A DNA stretch of 64,000 bases from Paenibacillus paridis (GCF_006345825.1 NZ_VCIX01000075.1:1-64000); one strand, 5' to 3'; counted from the stretch's first letter, positions 10,421 through 19,929 are shown. Program-made: numbers and translations. The notes: generated by a model from the sequence alone, not told the origin.

Positions 10421-11596
10421 TCACACCTTCCAAATAGTTGTTTCTTCAATCCAGCTTAGAGCAGCGTCCGTGCTCTCGGCCAGTACGTTGACATGTCCCA
10501 TTTTACGTTTCGTAACCGCATCTTTCTTGCCGTACAAATGAACCTTTGGCGCAGCCTTCAACCGATCTGCCGCCTCATCATGGCCAGCCATCAGCTCAAG
10601 GAGTGGAGCAACATGCTGGCCTAGCACATTGACCATCACGACTGGGCTCATTAGCTTCGTATCGCCTAGCGGCAAATTGCACACCGCACGAACATGCTGC
10701 TCGAACTGCGATGTCCGGCAGGCCTCCATCGTATAGTGGCCGCTGTTATGCGGACGCGGGGCAAGCTCGTTTACGAACAGCTCGCCTTCCGCGGTCACGA
10801 ATAACTCCACTGCGATTAATCCCACTGCCCCAAGGCCCTCCGCAATCCGCGATGCCAGACTCTCTGCCTCGCGCTGCAGCTCCTCGCTGATTCTTGCGGG
10901 AACGATCGACAGATGCAATATATTATCGACGTGTATGTTCTCCGCTACAGGGAAGGTCTTGATCTCCCCCTGCGGGCTTCTCGCCGCTATAACCGATATT
11001 TCCTTGTCAAAACGAATGAATTGCTCCAGCACCAGCTGAACCTTAGCACGAGAGAGCATCTCATACGCATCTTCGATCTCGTTTTCGCTGCGTATGACCC
11101 ACTGCCCTTTGCCGTCATAGCCGCCCATAGCGGTCTTCAACACACAAGGCGTGCCCAAGGCCGCAACAGCCTCGCGCAGCTCATCTACGCTGCCTACCTC
11201 GCGATAAGGCGCAACCCGCACGCCAGCTGCTTCAATGGCACGCTTCTCGCGAAGCCGATGCTGCGTCGTATAAAGGAGCTCGCTGCCCTGCGGCACATAC
11301 GATTCCTTCATGAGCATCGCTGCTACTTCCGCATCCACATTCTCGAATTCGTAAGTAATGACATCCGAACGACCTGCGAGCTCCATCGCCGCCTCACGAT
11401 CATCGTAAGCGGCAATAATTTGCTCGGCTACTTGTCCAGTGGGACTATCCGGCGTGGGATCAAGCGTGATGAACCGGTAGCCCATCGCACTCCCTGCATT
11501 AGCCATCATGCGGCCCAGCTGGCCGCCGCCCAAAATCCCGATCGTGCTGCCCGGCAGCAGTGTCTTCACCTGCTGCTTGTCCGCTTCACGGCTCAT
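10421..11596 (-). CDS. purK: 5-(carboxyamino)imidazole ribonucleotide synthase
   Basis: ATP-grasp enzyme that carboxylates AIR to N5-CAIR with bicarbonate. The 391-residue protein starts after a short leader with the Rossmann-like [20 protein letters not shown]. It carries the ATP-grasp loop [17 protein letters not shown] and the C-terminal [14 protein letters not shown] motif. Its ATG overlaps the purE stop by 4 bp (ATGA). It works with PurE to convert AIR to CAIR. Confidence 0.97.
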   Translation of the reverse strand: MSREADKQQVKTLLPGSTIGILGGGQLGRMMANAGSAMGYRFITLDPTPDSPTGQVAEQIIAAYDDREAAMELAGRSDVITYEFENVDAEVAAMLMKESYVPQGSELLYTTQHRLREKRAIEAAGVRVAPYREVGSVDELREAVAALGTPCVLKTAMGGYDGKGQWVIRSENEIEDAYEMLSRAKVQLVLEQFIRFDKEISVIAARSPQGEIKTFPVAENIHVDNILHLSIVPARISEELQREAESLASRIAEGLGAVGLIAVELFVTAEGELFVNELAPRPHNSGHYTMEACRTSQFEQHVRAVCNLPLGDTKLMSPVVMVNVLGQHVAPLLELMAGHDEAADRLKAAPKVHLYGKKDAVTKRKMGHVNVLAESTDAALSWIEETTIWKV

Positions 11597-12078
11597 AGCG
11601 TCTCACTGCTTTCGAGCACTTCCTGCTTCACGCGCTCGCGACGCGCTTCTACGCGCGCTTGCACCTCAGGATCGAATGCTCCGAGCATTTGTGCCGCAAG
11701 CAAACCTGCGTTGGTGCCGCCCGCGTTGCCAATCGCAACCGTAGCGACCGGAATGCCGCCAGGCATCTGGACGATGGATAGCAAGGAATCAAGCCCACTC
11801 AGATTCGATGATTTCACGGGAACGCCAATAACCGGCAGAATCGTCTTAGCAGCGACCATGCCGGGCAAATGTGCGGCTCCGCCAGCTCCGGCGATAATCA
11901 CCTTGAGTCCACGCTCTACTGCCGTTTCCGCGTATTCAAACATTAAATCCGGCGTCCGATGCGCCGAAACTACCTTTTTCTCATAAGGAATTTGCAATTC
12001 CTCCAGAACATCGCAGGCTAATTTCATTGTGTCCCAATCCGATTTGCTGCCCATGATGACGCCTACCTTCGCAGACAT
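11593..12078 (-). CDS. purE: N5-carboxyaminoimidazole ribonucleotide mutase (class I)
   Basis: Isomerises N5-CAIR to CAIR. The 161-residue protein has the class I PurE signatures [39 protein letters not shown] and [14 protein letters not shown] chose the ATG at 12076-12078 ([14 protein letters not shown]). A start 39 nt earlier is open but adds residues not seen in the family. The ribosome binding site is weak for either choice. It is the first gene of the operon, 369 nt downstream of the purine riboswitch aptamer. Confidence 0.95.
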   Translation of the reverse strand: MSAKVGVIMGSKSDWDTMKLACDVLEELQIPYEKKVVSAHRTPDLMFEYAETAVERGLKVIIAGAGGAAHLPGMVAAKTILPVIGVPVKSSNLSGLDSLLSIVQMPGGIPVATVAIGNAGGTNAGLLAAQMLGAFDPEVQARVEARRERVKQEVLESSETL

Positions 12079-12122
12079 GCGATCAAACCCACTTTCATTT
12101 ATAAGATGATAAATCATTAAAT

Positions 12123-12446
12123 CTCATGGTCCAATGCTGCAAAAACAAAAATAGCCCGCCAGCAACCATTCAAAATGGGAATGCCGCAGGACTCAAGCGC
12201 AAAGCAGATGGAACGACCGCCCTTCAAGGGAATGCACGGTGCAACTTCTGCTTCACTTCAATGAATGCGACGAAAGCAGTGCAGCATAGCCGGAGAGACA
12301 ACAGAAGGCTGCCCCGTCAGAGAGGCAACCTATGTCCAATGAATAGGGCATCTATATGCTGCAAACTTGCTTTATGGCGTTTAAGAACCTGTAAGTGACT
12401 GCTCTCAGCCAGCTCACAACCCGCTCCCGCTTGTCGATTCATCTTG
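12123..12446 (-). promoter_or_regulatory. long untranslated leader between riboswitch and purE
   Basis: This is about 320 nt of the pur leader without a recognisable gene. It contains candidate helices: GGTTGCC...GGCAGCC near 12309-12332 and CCATT...AATGG followed by a T-rich tract (minus strand TATTTTTGTTTTTG, 12139-12152). The last is the best candidate for the riboswitch-controlled terminator, although its stem is short. A 90-codon plus-strand frame overlapping here has no support. Confidence 0.4.
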
Positions 12447-12511
12447 CTCGTAGTCCGAAAATTAAGGTTTCCGGGTAGAAACATTCAGGCCTTATCCCAA
12501 ATATATACGAG
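12447..12511 (-). promoter_or_regulatory. purine (guanine-class) riboswitch of the pur operon
   Basis: On the minus strand the P1 arms are CTCGTA and TACGAG. The J1/2, P2 and L2 segment is ATATTTGGGATAAGGC, then GTTTCTACC (J2/3), a P3 hairpin with ACCTTAAT in its loop, and GACTACG. The core J2/3 and the two loop GG/CC pairs needed for kissing are present. The ligand-reading pyrimidine is C (GACTA), which predicts guanine or hypoxanthine rather than adenine. Binding should reduce pur expression by analogy with B. subtilis. The exact terminator helix downstream is not obvious to me. Confidence 0.9.
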
Positions 12512-12650
12512 GGTAACATTTAATCATAAAGGAAGGAGTATCCATCCTCATATTCACGTTATAAATTTATGCGCTGCATAGCTGCTTTTTATCGAGGAAA
12601 TTCGACCGTTTTTTACACGCAGGCAGCATGCTTTGCCTCAAACCTATTCT

Positions 12651-12679
12651 AGTTTATCTAATCCCCAAACTACTGTCAA
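12651..12679 (-). promoter_or_regulatory. purE operon promoter
   Basis: On the minus strand TTGACA (12674-12679) is followed after exactly 17 nt by TAAACT (12651-12656). This fits a housekeeping sigma-A promoter with a transcription start near 12643. It lies just downstream of the double PurR box and upstream of the riboswitch, the same order as in B. subtilis. Confidence 0.75.
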
Positions 12680-12681
12680 TG

Positions 12682-12724
12682 AAATACGAACATTAAAAGA
12701 GAAAGTTTTATAAAGGTTCGTTTT
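12682..12724. promoter_or_regulatory. paired PurR boxes (inverted)
   Basis: AAATACGAACATTA (12682-12695) and, on the opposite strand, AAAACGAACCTTTA (12711-12724) both match the PurBox core CGAAC with A/T flanks. They are inverted relative to each other and separated by 15 nt, close to the 16-17 nt known for B. subtilis PurR operators. They lie immediately upstream of the pur -35 element. Confidence 0.8.
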
Positions 12725-12850
12725 TTTGAATAAAACAATCGGAAAATCAAACATGAATAACCAAAATAAGGTGTATCGCCCTCCTCTATTTTTGGATTAG
12801 TCTACTCTCACGGCTCTAATCCTCATTCCGCTAAGCCTTTGCCTGTGGAA

Positions 12851-12939
12851 AGATGAATGGGCCACGGAATAAACGACATTTTCCTCGCATGCGAGCCGTG
12901 CCTGATGTCTTATTATTCCCATTCCACGGCTATTCATCT
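12851..12939. repeat. nested inverted repeat (cruciform-like)
   Basis: The outer arms are AGATGAAT and ATTCATCT. Between them are GACAT...ATGTC and a perfect 12-bp palindrome CTCGCATGCGAG (12884-12895). The element lies between the divergent pur promoter and the GH18 gene, in a stretch without coding potential. It could be an RNA hairpin, a terminator-like insulator or a remnant of a small mobile repeat. Confidence 0.55.
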
Positions 12940-13215
12940 AACATTCTGCTGCCCTCTCATCTATCCTTTAATTTTGCGATTCTAAAACATCTCAGTCCCG
13001 CTGCAACAGACTAACAACGGCTGCTTCTGAATACAGTTAAATATATAAGTTGAAATAAAATCTTTCGTGGTGGTCGCTGCGTGACTAGATCATTTATTAA
13101 GGTCGCGGTTGTAACCAGATTGTTTGATTGATGGGGTCAATGCATAAAGCGTATAGGACAGGACAGCAAAGCAGGAACATCCGGAAAAAAAATCGAAAAC
13201 GGAGGTCAGGCGAAG

Positions 13216-14493
13216 GTGCAAATTCAAGTGGTGCAAAAGGGAGATACGCTATACAAGCTGGCCCAAAAATACGATGTTTCCGCGGATGAAATAGCAAAGG
13301 CCAATGGACTTGCTGATCAAAATCTACTCGTTATCGGCCAGTCACTTATTATTCCAACCGAAGCAAGCACTCACAAAGTTCTTGTAGGCGAAACGCTTTG
13401 GCTCATTGCCCGCAGATACGGCGTGACGCTAGAGGAACTGGCCAAGGTGAATCAGATCGCCAATCCCGCGCTTATTTACCCTGGGCAAACGCTTGTTATT
13501 CCTCAGGCTGCAAAGCCAACCATTGAGGTCAATGCCTACACGGAGAAGCTCGGAGCCGCCGGAGTAGAAATTGTGAATGAAATTGGCCAATATTTAACCT
13601 ACTTAAGTCCGTTCAGCTACCGTGTACAAGCAGACGGCTCCTTTACCTCCTTAGACGATTCAGCGATTATAAATGCAGCTTACAGCCATCAAGCAGCGCC
13701 CATGATGGTCATTACCAATTTTGAAAATGGTACCTTCAGTCCGGATATCGCACATGCTGTTCTTAGCGACCCCGCTCTTCAGCAGAAGCTGATCGCAGGT
13801 ATTTTGGAGACGATGAAGCAGAAGGGGTACCTGGCACTCAATGTGGATTTCGAATACGTGCCCCCGGCAGACCGTGAGCTGTACAATGCTTTCTTGCAAA
13901 AGCTTGTCGACAGCCTGCATCCGCAAAATTATCTCGTGTCCACTTGCCTGGCACCCAAACTAAGCGCCAATCAGGCCGGAACCTTATATGAAGCACATGA
14001 CTATCCGGCACATGGGCGCATTGTCGATTTCGTCATTTTGATGACGTATGAGTGGGGTTGGTCGGGCGGCCCTCCGCGCGCAGTCGCCCCTCTGAACGAA
14101 GTCAATAAAGTCGTAAGCTATGCACTTAGCGTTATCCCGGCGGAAAAAATCGTCATGGGCATGCCGTTGTACGGCTACGATTGGACCCTCCCTTATGTAC
14201 AAGGCGGCAAATGGGCTCCTACCGTCAGCCCGAAGGAGGCCGTTAACCGCGCGGGAAAATACGGTGCGGAAATTAAATACGATGATGAGAGCCAATCGCC
14301 GTACTACAACTATTATGATGAAAATGGCCAAGAGCATATCGTGTGGTATGAGGATGCCCGCAGCGTTCAGGCAAAGTTCAATATGGTTAAAACGTACCGG
14401 CTCCGAGGAGTTAGTTACTGGGTGCTCGGCGTGCCGTTCCCACAAAACTGGTATGTGCTAGGAGCCAATTTTAACGTCAAGAAGCTTGTCTGA
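13216..14493 (+). CDS. LysM-GH18 spore-lytic-type N-acetylglucosaminidase (YaaH/SleL family)
   Basis: Predicted to bind and cut peptidoglycan glycan strands, as SleL/YaaH do in cortex breakdown at spore germination. Two LysM domains occupy residues about 2-46 and 53-97 (QKGDTLYKLAQKY, LVGETLWLIARRY). The remaining about 320 residues form a GH18 barrel with the catalytic strand LNVDFEYVPP and the YEWGWSGGPPRAVAP segment typical of this subfamily. The start is GTG at 13216 with GGAGG 10 nt upstream. There is no signal peptide, as is usual for the family. It stands alone, with a terminator downstream. Confidence 0.92.
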   Translation: MQIQVVQKGDTLYKLAQKYDVSADEIAKANGLADQNLLVIGQSLIIPTEASTHKVLVGETLWLIARRYGVTLEELAKVNQIANPALIYPGQTLVIPQAAKPTIEVNAYTEKLGAAGVEIVNEIGQYLTYLSPFSYRVQADGSFTSLDDSAIINAAYSHQAAPMMVITNFENGTFSPDIAHAVLSDPALQQKLIAGILETMKQKGYLALNVDFEYVPPADRELYNAFLQKLVDSLHPQNYLVSTCLAPKLSANQAGTLYEAHDYPAHGRIVDFVILMTYEWGWSGGPPRAVAPLNEVNKVVSYALSVIPAEKIVMGMPLYGYDWTLPYVQGGKWAPTVSPKEAVNRAGKYGAEIKYDDESQSPYYNYYDENGQEHIVWYEDARSVQAKFNMVKTYRLRGVSYWVLGVPFPQNWYVLGANFNVKKLV

Positions 14494-14522
14494 GTATACG
14501 AGTATGCCCTTTTATAAAAAAA

Positions 14523-14556
14523 GGCCAAAGCATTCGACGATTACGAATGCTTCGGC
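14523..14556. terminator. bidirectional terminator between GH18 gene and nitroreductase
   Basis: GGCCAAAGCATTCG pairs with CGAATGCTTCGGCC around a 7-nt loop. There is an A-run on the left and CTCTTT on the right, so it can serve both converging genes. Confidence 0.85.
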
Positions 14557-14578
14557 CTCTTTCATGAGAGCTTTGCGT

Positions 14579-15148
14579 TTATACGAGCCATACCGTCTTC
14601 GCTGTCGCCGGAATGCGCTTCGGCTCCGGCGGGGTCATATCGGGATAGCCTAAATAAATTAAACCTACGATCTGGTCCTGCGGAGCAAGTCCAAACGTTT
14701 CATTCATAATAGGATTATACATCGGATCTCCCGAGCGCCAAATTGCGCCTAGTCCGTTTGCATGTGCAGCGAGAAGCAGGTTTTGCACAGCTGCTTGTGC
14801 GGCTGCGAGCTCTTCCGACAGTACAGCGCGCGGATCGTCCGACGGCGAGCATACAGCTGCAATGACAACCGGCGACCGATACGCTTTCGTGCGTTCCTTG
14901 GCCAGCCGATCCTCAAGCTCCTGTCCGCTGAGTTCAGGTACAAGCGAGGCAGCAACCCGTGCATAACCTTCGCCCAGTCTTGCCCTACCCTCGCCGCTCA
15001 TAACAATAAAGGACCACGGCTGCGTATTGAAATGGCTAGGAGCCCAAACAGCCGCATCCAGCAGACGCTCAATAAGAGCACGATCTACCGGGTCCTGCTT
15101 CACTCTCCCAATCGTCCTGCGTGTCCGAATGGCTTCTTCGATATTCAT
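14579..15148 (-). CDS. nitroreductase-family FMN oxidoreductase (YdjA-like)
   Basis: Probable FMN-dependent NAD(P)H oxidoreductase; the natural substrate is unknown. The 189-residue protein begins with the FMN-binding RTRRTIGR motif and continues with APSHFNTQPWSFIV. It ends with GAIWRSGDPMYNP...GLIYLGYP, the arrangement seen in YdjA-type enzymes. The start at 15146-15148 has GGAGG about 9 nt upstream. It lies 48 bp downstream of msrAB on the same strand and may be co-transcribed, which would suggest a redox-stress context. Confidence 0.88.
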   Translation of the reverse strand: MNIEEAIRTRRTIGRVKQDPVDRALIERLLDAAVWAPSHFNTQPWSFIVMSGEGRARLGEGYARVAASLVPELSGQELEDRLAKERTKAYRSPVVIAAVCSPSDDPRAVLSEELAAAQAAVQNLLLAAHANGLGAIWRSGDPMYNPIMNETFGLAPQDQIVGLIYLGYPDMTPPEPKRIPATAKTVWLV

Positions 15149-15196
15149 CTTTCGTTCCTCCGATCAGTTCAATTTTCAATCGCCGTCTCCGGTGGC

Positions 15197-16180
15197 TTAC
15201 TCAAACAAATACAAATATTCACCGTAGCCTTCCTGCTCCAGCTTATCCTTGCCAATAAACCGCAATGAAGCAGAATTAATGCAATAGCGCAATCCGGTTG
15301 GCTGAGGGCCATCGTCAAACACATGCCCCAGATGTGAATCGCCTTCTTTGCTGCGAACTTCAACCCTTACCATAAAGTGAGAGCTGTCGGTATGCTCGGA
15401 AACCGCTGCCGCCTGCAAAGGCTTCGTGAAGCTAGGCCAACCGCAGCCCGCATCGTATTTATCAAGAGAACTAAACAGCGGTTCTCCCGAGACGATGTCG
15501 ACATATATGCCGTCCTCGGTGTGATCCCAGTATTCCCCGGTAAACGGGCGCTCGGTGCCGCTATTTTGCGTAACTTCATACTGAATCGGCGTCAGTCGCT
15601 GCTTGAGCTCGGCCTGATCCTTCTGCATCGCCCAGTTATCCGAGATAAACGCATCGCGGCCTGATCCTTTTCTGTACATTTTATATCGGTAAGGATTCGT
15701 TTTGTGGTAACCCTGATGGTAATCCTCCGCTGGATAAAATGCCGCAGCCGGTTCGATTTCCGTAACGATCGGACGATCAAAGCGGCCGCTCGCCTGCAGC
15801 TCCTGCTTCGATTTCTCGGCAAGCTCGCGCTGCGTTTCATCATAATAATAAATGCCGGTACGGTAAGATTCACCGCGGTCATGGAACTGTCCGCCTGCAT
15901 CGGTCGGATCGATTTGCCGCCAGAAAATATCAAGCAGCTTCTCGTATGGAAAAATTTGCGGATCATACGTAATTTGTACGGCTTCCGCATGGCCTGTCGT
16001 CTCCGAGCATACCTCCTGGTAGGTCGGGTTTACGGTATGTCCTCCCGTATAGCCGGATACGACAGAAATAATGCCAGGCATTTCTTCGAAAGGTGAAACC
16101 ATGCACCAGAAGCATCCTCCTGCGAACATGGCCTTCGCCTCGGTTCGGCTTGCGCCGATATTTGTGATTGGTTGATCCAC
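15197..16180 (-). CDS. msrAB: fused peptide methionine sulfoxide reductase MsrA-MsrB
   Basis: Repairs oxidised methionine in proteins: the MsrA half acts on the S epimer and the MsrB half on the R epimer. MsrA covers residues about 15-170 with the catalytic GGCFWC motif. MsrB covers about 190-320 with [19 protein letters not shown] and the catalytic Cys in [12 protein letters not shown] start at the GTG at 16178-16180. The GTG 9 nt upstream abuts the AGGAGG directly, whereas this one is 9 nt from it. It shares its strand with the nitroreductase. Confidence 0.93.
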   Translation of the reverse strand: MDQPITNIGASRTEAKAMFAGGCFWCMVSPFEEMPGIISVVSGYTGGHTVNPTYQEVCSETTGHAEAVQITYDPQIFPYEKLLDIFWRQIDPTDAGGQFHDRGESYRTGIYYYDETQRELAEKSKQELQASGRFDRPIVTEIEPAAAFYPAEDYHQGYHKTNPYRYKMYRKGSGRDAFISDNWAMQKDQAELKQRLTPIQYEVTQNSGTERPFTGEYWDHTEDGIYVDIVSGEPLFSSLDKYDAGCGWPSFTKPLQAAAVSEHTDSSHFMVRVEVRSKEGDSHLGHVFDDGPQPTGLRYCINSASLRFIGKDKLEQEGYGEYLYLFE

Positions 16181-16259
16181 ACTGATCACCCTCCTGAATG
16201 GTTCAATTCATAACTTGCCTCTTTATTATACATGACTAAGTGTGCTAATCACAAAAAAA

Positions 16260-16295
16260 GGGAGGATGCGCCGCTCATATGTGGCGCATCCTCCC
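16260..16295 (-). terminator. intrinsic terminator of the CuAO/PKD gene
   Basis: GGGAGGATGCGCC and GGCGCATCCTCCC form a 13-bp perfect stem followed on the minus strand by a 7-T run. It lies 8 bp past the stop of the minus-strand gene. Confidence 0.95.
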
Positions 16296-16303
16296 TTCAA
16301 CCA

Positions 16304-18058
16304 TTATTGAAAATCCGAGCCTGGAAAAAATACGAATAATATCGGCAATGAACTTGCGCCTGGTGAAGAATATTGAATCGTTACCTCTGGTGGGGCTTGC
16401 AGCCCCGCTGCACCCTCAGGTCTGATTTGTGTATAAATCAGTGCACCCTCGCCTACTTTCACATGCCCGCCTGACGGCACTGAAACCACTTTATCATTAA
16501 CCTTAACCGCTCCTTGGAAGATACCTGCTCTTGGGTTCAAAATAATACGAGTGCCATAAGCTACATTTTTGAACTTAATCGTCGTCAGAGCACCGTATTC
16601 TCCGCCGTTAACCGTCATTCCGCCAGTCAAAGCATCAACCCCTGCCATAGCAGGACCACGCTGGCCAAGGCGCAGCTTGCTTTTTGTAACACCAATCTTC
16701 TCATTTACTTCAATGTACTGATCCGTATCAAAAAACTTTCCGCGATTCCCAACCTTCTCAAGCTCAGGAAGTGTAAAAACTGCGCTGATTGGATCTGTAT
16801 ACTCCTTAAGTGCAAGAGTTGAGAACGTTAACTCGCCGTCCATGTCAACATCCATCAAGCCGGAAAAGCCTTCATCTGGATTCATTATAATTTTCTCCAA
16901 TTCAGGAAGAAGTAACGCTGAAGTTCCTGGCTCAATGATAAGCTCACGTGGTGTTGAATTAGCTAAATATCTTGTTATTGCCGCTGATCCGAATTGCATC
17001 GCGCTAGTGCTTGGGCCTGCAAGACCACGGTTTCCAAGCGTTAGCTTTACGCTCCTATTTTCGTTATTGGTCACAACGACTGCAAGCTTTTGACGATCTG
17101 GCGAACCATTGCGGTGATGAATGAAGAGCCGGCTCGCATCGTTCAAGGTATCCTCATAGAGCAGACCTTCATCAAAGAAACGTTCTGGCGCATTGGACAT
17201 GTACAAGGTACGCCCGCTTTTGGATTCCAGAGTGTCCACTTCCTTGAAGGTGTTCATTAAAGCACCATCAACAACAAATTTGTCACCTGGATTACCATAA
17301 CGCATGTAATATTCATATGGAGTATACATAACTTCATCAAGCACATTAATATCTTGAGAGAAAACTTGACTGCTTAATCCTTCATTATCGTATACCGTTT
17401 GCGTAACCGTATAAACGCCGGGCTCAAAGTAGGTGCTTTTGCGTCCCGTCCAATCTGTCTTGACGATTTTTCCATCGGGGTCATAGCTAATGTCCTCGTA
17501 TTCGATTGGCTCACCCAGCTTCACTTCAAGCGGAGCTTTGAAACCTGCAACAGGGGCCACATTAGGTTCTGGCTGTACCGTTATACTAATTTGTTTCAAC
17601 TGTGCATTAAACACATAGTCCGCGTTCCAAAGCAGCTTCACCGCAGACAGAGGCACATGCATGGTGCCATTAATAATAGCGGCAGCGTTTGGCATCAGGA
17701 CATAACTGCCATTGCGGTTCGCGCCGCGCATGTTGACGTTTAACGTTACTTTATTAAGATAAGTATCAATATGAGTTCCCTTGCTATCGTTATATACGCT
17801 TGCTCCCACTGAGTTCGCAATCGTACGAACCGGAATCATCGTGACCCCTTTAACTACCGGCAATGGCGTCGTCATTTGCTGCGTTTTGCCATTGACCGTC
17901 ATCTGCTTCGACCCATGTACGAATACCAGCTTAGCCGGCTGGCGCTCTGCTGCATCTACTTGCTCTCTCGCTCCAATACCTGCGCCTACAAGCGAAACTA
18001 GCAAGCTAGCAACGATAACCCGCTTCGCAATTCGGCTAAATACATTATCTCTCTTCAT
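16304..18058 (-). CDS. secreted copper-amine-oxidase-N-domain and PKD protein
   Basis: Exported surface protein of unknown function. A signal peptide covers residues 1-36 (VIVASLLVSLVGAGIGAREQVDAAE). A copper amine oxidase N-terminal-like domain (about 45-160; PVVKGVTMIPVRTIANSVGASV) follows. This domain is common in Paenibacillus cell-surface proteins and is not itself an oxidase. A PKD-like beta domain (about 165-245; DPDGKIVKTDW...GVYTVTQTVYDNEG) comes next, then about 340 residues of predicted beta-rich sequence that I do not recognise. AAGGAG lies 6 nt before the ATG. It is monocistronic with a strong terminator. Confidence 0.85.
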   Translation of the reverse strand: MKRDNVFSRIAKRVIVASLLVSLVGAGIGAREQVDAAERQPAKLVFVHGSKQMTVNGKTQQMTTPLPVVKGVTMIPVRTIANSVGASVYNDSKGTHIDTYLNKVTLNVNMRGANRNGSYVLMPNAAAIINGTMHVPLSAVKLLWNADYVFNAQLKQISITVQPEPNVAPVAGFKAPLEVKLGEPIEYEDISYDPDGKIVKTDWTGRKSTYFEPGVYTVTQTVYDNEGLSSQVFSQDINVLDEVMYTPYEYYMRYGNPGDKFVVDGALMNTFKEVDTLESKSGRTLYMSNAPERFFDEGLLYEDTLNDASRLFIHHRNGSPDRQKLAVVVTNNENRSVKLTLGNRGLAGPSTSAMQFGSAAITRYLANSTPRELIIEPGTSALLLPELEKIIMNPDEGFSGLMDVDMDGELTFSTLALKEYTDPISAVFTLPELEKVGNRGKFFDTDQYIEVNEKIGVTKSKLRLGQRGPAMAGVDALTGGMTVNGGEYGALTTIKFKNVAYGTRIILNPRAGIFQGAVKVNDKVVSVPSGGHVKVGEGALIYTQIRPEGAAGLQAPPEVTIQYSSPGASSLPILFVFFPGSDFQ

Positions 18059-18324
18059 CCTAATCTCCTTCCGATTTGCGGCATCGGCTGCCGCATCCCG
18101 TATGGTTAGACGCAGGTAGTAGGGAGAATGTTCCGCTAAAAATTAAAATTTACAATAAATTCCCACATGACGCGGAGGACATCTTGTATTCACTTTGTTA
18201 CAATAAGATGACATACGCAACTATTTACCGGTACGTGAAGTCTAATTCTATGAATAAGATAATGCTTGCAGTTCGTTCATCCGATCCTTGTGCAAGTGAC
18301 CAACATGAGAGGTGAATGAATAAC

Positions 18325-18756
18325 ATGAGTGATTTAATTTTGGAACAACGCACTGCCAGCCAAACCGACAAGAAAACGCGTAAAAAGAGAGGGAACCGTA
18401 CCTTCTTCCTTTTCGTCTGCGTGTGGATCATTATTATATGCTCCGGGATACTAGGCGCCAAATGGTATACGGATAGGATTCAACAGACGTTATCCGCTGA
18501 TTTGGAGCGCCAGACCGCCAGTCAAATAACGGCCATGCAGCAGGCTTACGAGGCACGCATGCTGCAGTTGGAAACCAATTACACGGAGGATCTAGCTGAA
18601 CTGAAGACCAAGGTTGACGCGCTAAATGAACTGCTTCTCTTCACGAAGGACAACGCGGATTCCAAAACCGATAACAGCAATAAGCTCTATACGCAGCTGA
18701 ACGAAGTAAAAAAACAGCTGAATGAGCTGAAGAAAAGCTTGGATGTGCTGAAATGA
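18325..18756 (+). CDS. small membrane-anchored coiled-coil protein
   Basis: Unrecognised 143-residue protein. A basic N-terminus (KKTRKKRGNR) precedes one membrane segment (about residues 25-46, FFLFVCVWIIIICSGILG). A long charged and glutamine-rich helix follows, with heptad-like Leu spacing (ADLERQTASQITAMQQAYEA to NELKKSLDVLK), likely a coiled coil outside the membrane. I prefer the ATG at 18325 because GAGAGGTG is 10 nt away. An in-frame ATG at 18316 is only about 2 nt from it. Its stop overlaps the next start (ATGA), so the two proteins are probably made together and may interact. Confidence 0.75.
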   Translation: MSDLILEQRTASQTDKKTRKKRGNRTFFLFVCVWIIIICSGILGAKWYTDRIQQTLSADLERQTASQITAMQQAYEARMLQLETNYTEDLAELKTKVDALNELLLFTKDNADSKTDNSNKLYTQLNEVKKQLNELKKSLDVLK

Positions 18757-19829
18757 ATTTGACTGTCAAAGCACTTAATCGCACTGCCCTGCTCGCTTGC
18801 GCGCCTTTTCTCGGAATCATGATTTGGCTGCTGTTATCCGACATGGTCATCCAATTGTCTACGGAGGCTTTTCCGCAGCCCGTGACCCAGCAAGCAAGAC
18901 CGGCTGAAGCCGACATTAAGCACGCTTCCTCCGGCCTTGACCTTGCGCAGGAAACCGCTTCGTTAACCCATGAGTCGATTCAAAAGCAATTGAAGCTCTA
19001 TAACGAAACGAACGCGGATATGGCGCAAATCTCTTCAATAGCCGCCTCGCAGGCGATGCGGCCGCTCGAAATTTATGACCGAAATATTACCGCCAAGCTC
19101 GGCAAAGCCTCCGCAACGATCGAATCGGACAAGCTGAGAGCACAGCTATTTTACATAAAAGCCGAGAACTTCTCCGCTTATGCGCTGAAGGTGAAGCTCA
19201 AAAGCTCCGATGCCATGACTATGACACTAGGCGGGGATGAGCTCGGCAAAGCCGAGAGCACGCTTGCCGCAGTTAATCGGCATGGCGCCGTCGCCGGTGT
19301 TAATGCGGGCGGCTTCGCTGATGGCCGAGGCAAGCGTTATCCGCTAAGCACTACAATCGTGGACGGCTATTACGCCACAGGCTTTGAGCCGCCTCACGCG
19401 GATTTGTTTTTTGTCGGCTTGAACGAACAAAACGAGCTGATTGGCGGAAAGTTTGCGACCAAGGAGCAGCTCGATGCGAAAAAACCGAAATTCGGCGCCT
19501 CCTTCGTCCCTGTCTTGCTGCGCGGCGGAGCTCCGCAGCCGATACCAGCTAAATGGCAAACGAGTCCGAAACGTGCTCCACGCACCATTATTGCCAATTA
19601 CAAAGATGACCAGCTGCTCTTTCTTGTCGCGGATGGATACAATGAAGCAGGCAGCTCCGGGGCCACGCTTAGCGAGATGCAGCTGCTGCTGCAGCGTTAT
19701 GGCGCTGTCGATGGCTACAACTTGGACGGCGGCGGCTCATCCTCGCTCATTTTTAATGGGCGCGTCATTAATAATCCGTCCGATGGCTCGCTTCGCAAGC
19801 TTCCGACGCACTTTTTGTTCTTCAAATAA
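18753..19829 (+). CDS. membrane-anchored NAGPA-domain protein (phosphodiester glycosidase family)
   Basis: The C-terminal about 200 residues match the phosphodiester glycosidase (NAGPA/DUF2233) fold, with GVNAGGFADGRG, TIVDGYYATG and the family ending YNLDGGGSSSLIFNGRVINNPSD. Proteins with this domain act on phosphodiester-linked sugars or surface polysaccharides; the substrate here is unknown. Residues about 10-30 form a membrane anchor and a helical linker follows. The start overlaps the stop of the coiled-coil protein by 4 bp, so the pair looks like one translational unit. Confidence 0.85.
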   Translation: MNLTVKALNRTALLACAPFLGIMIWLLLSDMVIQLSTEAFPQPVTQQARPAEADIKHASSGLDLAQETASLTHESIQKQLKLYNETNADMAQISSIAASQAMRPLEIYDRNITAKLGKASATIESDKLRAQLFYIKAENFSAYALKVKLKSSDAMTMTLGGDELGKAESTLAAVNRHGAVAGVNAGGFADGRGKRYPLSTTIVDGYYATGFEPPHADLFFVGLNEQNELIGGKFATKEQLDAKKPKFGASFVPVLLRGGAPQPIPAKWQTSPKRAPRTIIANYKDDQLLFLVADGYNEAGSSGATLSEMQLLLQRYGAVDGYNLDGGGSSSLIFNGRVINNPSDGSLRKLPTHFLFFK

Positions 19830-19929
19830 TTAGGCTAACATGGAGCGATATCGAACTGAACTGAATATACTAATACCGAACTCCCTGAAACGGACTCCTA
19901 CTCATGCTTTGCGGAAAGGAGCAGTACGG

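Noticed and set aside
12126..12398. 90-codon plus-strand frame in the pur leader
   Set aside because: It is antisense to the leader, has no ribosome binding site, and its peptide is cysteine/arginine-rich without any family likeness.
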